A stretch of 64,000 bases of DNA. Origin: Arthrobotrys musiformis. Lineage: Eukaryota; Ascomycota; Orbiliomycetes; Orbiliales; Orbiliaceae. The notes under the pieces were generated by a model. That model was not told the DNA's origin. It made no database searches and saw only the letters and a list, made by a program, of their open reading frames with translations. Below, piece after piece: positions 61,536 through 64,000 of this stretch. The DNA lies in NCBI GenBank assembly GCA_036971715.1, contig JAVHJL010000001.1, positions 3,162,001 to 3,226,000 on the forward strand, written 5' to 3'. Within the stretch, counting starts at the first letter, position 1. Every line of letters starts with the position of its first letter. A program made the translations under genes and the position numbers.

Positions 61536-62813
61536 GCATAGAATTCATCGCTTTGTTTCAAAGGCCGCTGTAGTGATTTAGTTTGTAAATATATAGTTGT
61601 GTGTACGTGTGTACGAAGCTTACATGCCCCCCTGCTCACGCCGGTGTAGTGCTAGTGTCAAAAATCAAAAGAATTCAAGCTATCGATTGTATCGTATTGT
61701 CTTGCAAAAAACCTTTCCCTTGTCCCCTACTAGTTGGAGTTCTCAATCCATCCAGTCGAATTCACAGATCTCAGGTCTAGAAAATGCCTCGCCGCGAATG
61801 TGATTTTTATCTCAAAGTAGTCAATGGTACTTGGTGGAAAGACCAGGAGAAATCCTCCATGGTATGTGTAAATTAACTACTAGTTCCATCCCACCAAAAA
61901 AAAAGCCCCCCATTCAAATCTACCTGTGAAGAATATTCGAATAAAGAAAACGAAAAGAAAAAAGTAGTCCTACAAAGAATTCCCTTCACAAAATGCCCAA
62001 TGATGCCAAAAACCGAAAAATAAAGAAAGAGAAAAGCGTATCAAACATCATGTCGATACGAAAGGGAAAAGATCCAAGTGATGCATGCCGCCGATTCATA
62101 CTCCATGCGCTGAAAAGGTGTAAACGAAAACGAGAAAAGTTAAAAGTCGAAAGAGAAGAAATAAGACTAGATACATAAGGAAATTTTGTTGGAAAAGTGA
62201 GAGAATATCCAAGTGGAATATAGTAAGGAAACAGGCAAGGAAATTTCTGGGATCAAGAGTAGATATCTACAGATGTTGAGTATTCAGGTTGGTAAAAAGG
62301 AAAGTATTAAGGACGCATATACTATAGTATATACGATATTAGAGTGCATGAACGAGACCCCGAGATATCTTTCCGCCAAATATCGACCGTGATGTAAAAA
62401 AGTCAAAGAAAATCCAGGATAGCCCTGCAGAGGCCATGCACTAGTACGGATGAATTCGTAACTGAAAGATTGGGGATTGCTCGAACGGCCGTAGAAAGAG
62501 AAGAAAATTCGGAAAGGGTATAAGGGGACAAGCGGTCATCGTAGGAAAGCAGGTGCGCTTAAAATCTGCATGCTTTTCTAGGCTGAAGTTGTCGTGAGAA
62601 TCGTCAAAGGAAACGCTGCATAGCGGGTAAAAGTAAATTCATAAATTTATGAAAATCGAATGTTGCCAAAAATCGGGAAATAAACTGGGCTTTAGTGAAG
62701 CCCATGTCGGAGAATACGTGCAGTTGTTATAAGTGGAAGGAATGATAACAATAATAATAATAAGGGATGGTTGATGAAGAAGAGGTAAGGACGGAAAGGT
62801 GGCCATGGAAATC
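61536..62813. other. Convergent intergenic region
   Basis: The 3' flanks of cho2 and of the right-edge gene. It is A-rich around 61930-62060 and contains no gene that I can support. Confidence 0.55.
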
Positions 62814-64000
62814 TCACTGACTGTTCGTGAGGGTCCTGGCACTTGAGACTGTCGGGTTTTCCGAGATATCTGATGTCGAGTTGAAGATAACTCTCTTCTT
62901 CCTTTGGCTTTGGGATTTCGATGTCACGATACCGCCAGGCAGGGGTATTGGTTCGACAACATCTTCGAGATCGTTATCCTCACCCTCGCTGCTGCTGTCG
63001 AACCATGCTGTCCACATGGTGTTATTCCTACTCCTGGATCTGCTTTTATTCCCTTTCCGCTTTTCAAGTCCAGCGGGAACGCCGGCTACTCGGCCACGAC
63101 TGTGTCTTTTCTTGTCCCACCGTCGACTCTTCCTATCCCAACTTTTAGGCCTTGTTTTCCGAACATCGTTGCCACTAGCCATGGTCGCAGCAGCGAGACC
63201 GAATATTCCAGAACCACGTCTTGAAGAACGCCTACTACTAGTGGAAGGGTCCCGCTCCCGATCGTTTGATGGTCTTGTAGGTGTCCCAGGTGGTGATGGT
63301 GTCGCAATATCGGACCGGCCGGCGAACCGGGACTGGTTACTAGAATGTCCAGACCCAACTGTTCCAAACTCTGGTGGTTGATCTCGAGCAGATGAAGATG
63401 GGCCCGGTTTCGAACTCGCCGCACCGGCACCAAATAAGGCACCTTTAGGAAGCGAGTACAGCGGTGGTGTATCCTCAAAGTACATAGTATTCTGCTGGAA
63501 AATACTTCGAGAGGGTTCAGGCTGTCTCGATGTATCTTGGATGACAGCGGAGATATTGTCATCTTGTACAGACTTGTCAGAAGTCGAGAGAGCCATTCCG
63601 ATTTTAGATATACGGTCGGTCATAGGGATGGCGCGATGGTAGTGTTCGCCGTCGTCAGACATATGATTCAGTCCAGAACCCCGCAGGCCATCTGGATCCG
63701 TGGACACAGACTCGGGCCGTAAATGTCTAAGGTGGTGGGGAATAGTCGCAGAGTCTTGTGCCGTAGACCGTCGAAACATCGCGATAGCATGTCTCTTTTC
63801 GGGTTCTGAGGTATACACCCCAGTGGGTCCCAGTTTTCCATAGTCGCTCTGCAAGAGCCCTTCCTTAGATTGTGAGGTCCCTTTGCTCAGCGACCGATTC
63901 CGAGCATGCGACGAGTCGACGTTGATATCAGGAACACTTCGCGATATCGCTTGTGGAGGTTGCTTCTCATTTGTTCTCCTCGACTCCGCCGTACCATAGG
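62814..64000 (-). CDS. Ser/Arg-rich protein, C-terminal part (runs off window)
   Basis: The minus-strand frame ends at 62814 and stays open to the window edge (63998), so the N-terminus is missing; about 394 codons are visible. The first ATG-like start in the window (63854) is probably internal, because the frame continues upstream with similar composition (ESRRTNEKQPPQAISRSVPDIN). The visible protein is mostly disordered, with many Ser, Arg and Pro residues, a polar stretch with SSRRSSRRGSG, a basic segment (RPKSWDRKSRRWDKKRHSRGR), an acidic patch (SSSEGEDNDLEDVVEP) and a Ser-rich end. Such basic and acidic blocks with many SP/RS sites suggest phosphorylation and perhaps a nuclear protein. 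I recognise no family. Confidence 0.65.
   Translation of the reverse strand, partial: YGTAESRRTNEKQPPQAISRSVPDINVDSSHARNRSLSKGTSQSKEGLLQSDYGKLGPTGVYTSEPEKRHAIAMFRRSTAQDSATIPHHLRHLRPESVSTDPDGLRGSGLNHMSDDGEHYHRAIPMTDRISKIGMALSTSDKSVQDDNISAVIQDTSRQPEPSRSIFQQNTMYFEDTPPLYSLPKGALFGAGAASSKPGPSSSARDQPPEFGTVGSGHSSNQSRFAGRSDIATPSPPGTPTRPSNDRERDPSTSSRRSSRRGSGIFGLAAATMASGNDVRKTRPKSWDRKSRRWDKKRHSRGRVAGVPAGLEKRKGNKSRSRSRNNTMWTAWFDSSSEGEDNDLEDVVEPIPLPGGIVTSKSQSQRKKRVIFNSTSDISENPTVSSARTLTNSQ

Overview
The window is nuclear DNA of a filamentous ascomycete (Pezizomycotina). This rests on short 50-110 nt spliceosomal introns with GTAAGT/GTATGT donors and CTAAC-like branch points, pyrimidine-rich leaders, and characteristic fungal genes: a fused lycopene cyclase/phytoene synthase, an Sfp1-type split zinc finger protein, a Fig1-family protein and a Cho2 methyltransferase. 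Genus and species cannot be fixed from the sequence alone. I rebuilt the exon-intron models by hand; all of them keep phase and end at a stop codon.

Layout. 1.9-3.3 kb: F-box protein (+). 6.2-8.7 kb: four-exon gene of unknown function with an Asn/Ala/Thr-rich low-complexity centre (-). 10.1-19.2 kb: a carotenoid block, all on the + strand: carRA (634 aa), carB (572 aa) and an MFS transporter (554 aa). 20.0-23.5 kb: intronless 1148-aa disordered protein with a Cys-rich C-terminus (-). 26.7-28.9 kb: seven-exon FAAH-like amidase (-). 29.5-29.8 kb: small single-membrane-segment protein (-). 34.6-36.4 kb: Sfp1-like C2H2 regulator (+), with about 4.8 kb of gene-poor DNA before it and 6 kb after it. 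42.4-45.2 kb: CSC1/TMEM63 (DUF221-type) channel (+). 46.3-47.7 kb: L-arabinitol 4-dehydrogenase-like enzyme (+). 50.1-52.0 kb: cytochrome P450 (+). 54.5-55.8 kb: Fig1-family membrane protein (+). 56.5-56.6 kb: intron-containing tRNA-Glu(CUC) (-). 58.1-61.5 kb: nine-exon phosphatidylethanolamine N-methyltransferase Cho2 (+). 62.8-64.0 kb: 3' part of a Ser/Arg-rich gene running off the right edge (-).

How the genes relate. The one clear functional unit is the carotenoid block: CarRA condenses GGPP to phytoene and cyclises lycopene ends, and CarB carries out the desaturations between those steps. The adjacent co-oriented MFS transporter is an unexpected partner. No carotenoid oxygenase (carX) or opsin (carO) is seen beside them. 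The remaining genes look like ordinary, independently transcribed housekeeping or stress genes.

Most worth checking: the carotenoid-MFS arrangement and a (T/C)GATAT element array in front of carRA; two in-frame alternative acceptors that would remodel the structural-zinc lobe of the arabinitol dehydrogenase; the 608-aa low-complexity orphan; the duplicated KSYPPVSxKAP motif in the 1148-aa protein; and the isolation of sfp1.
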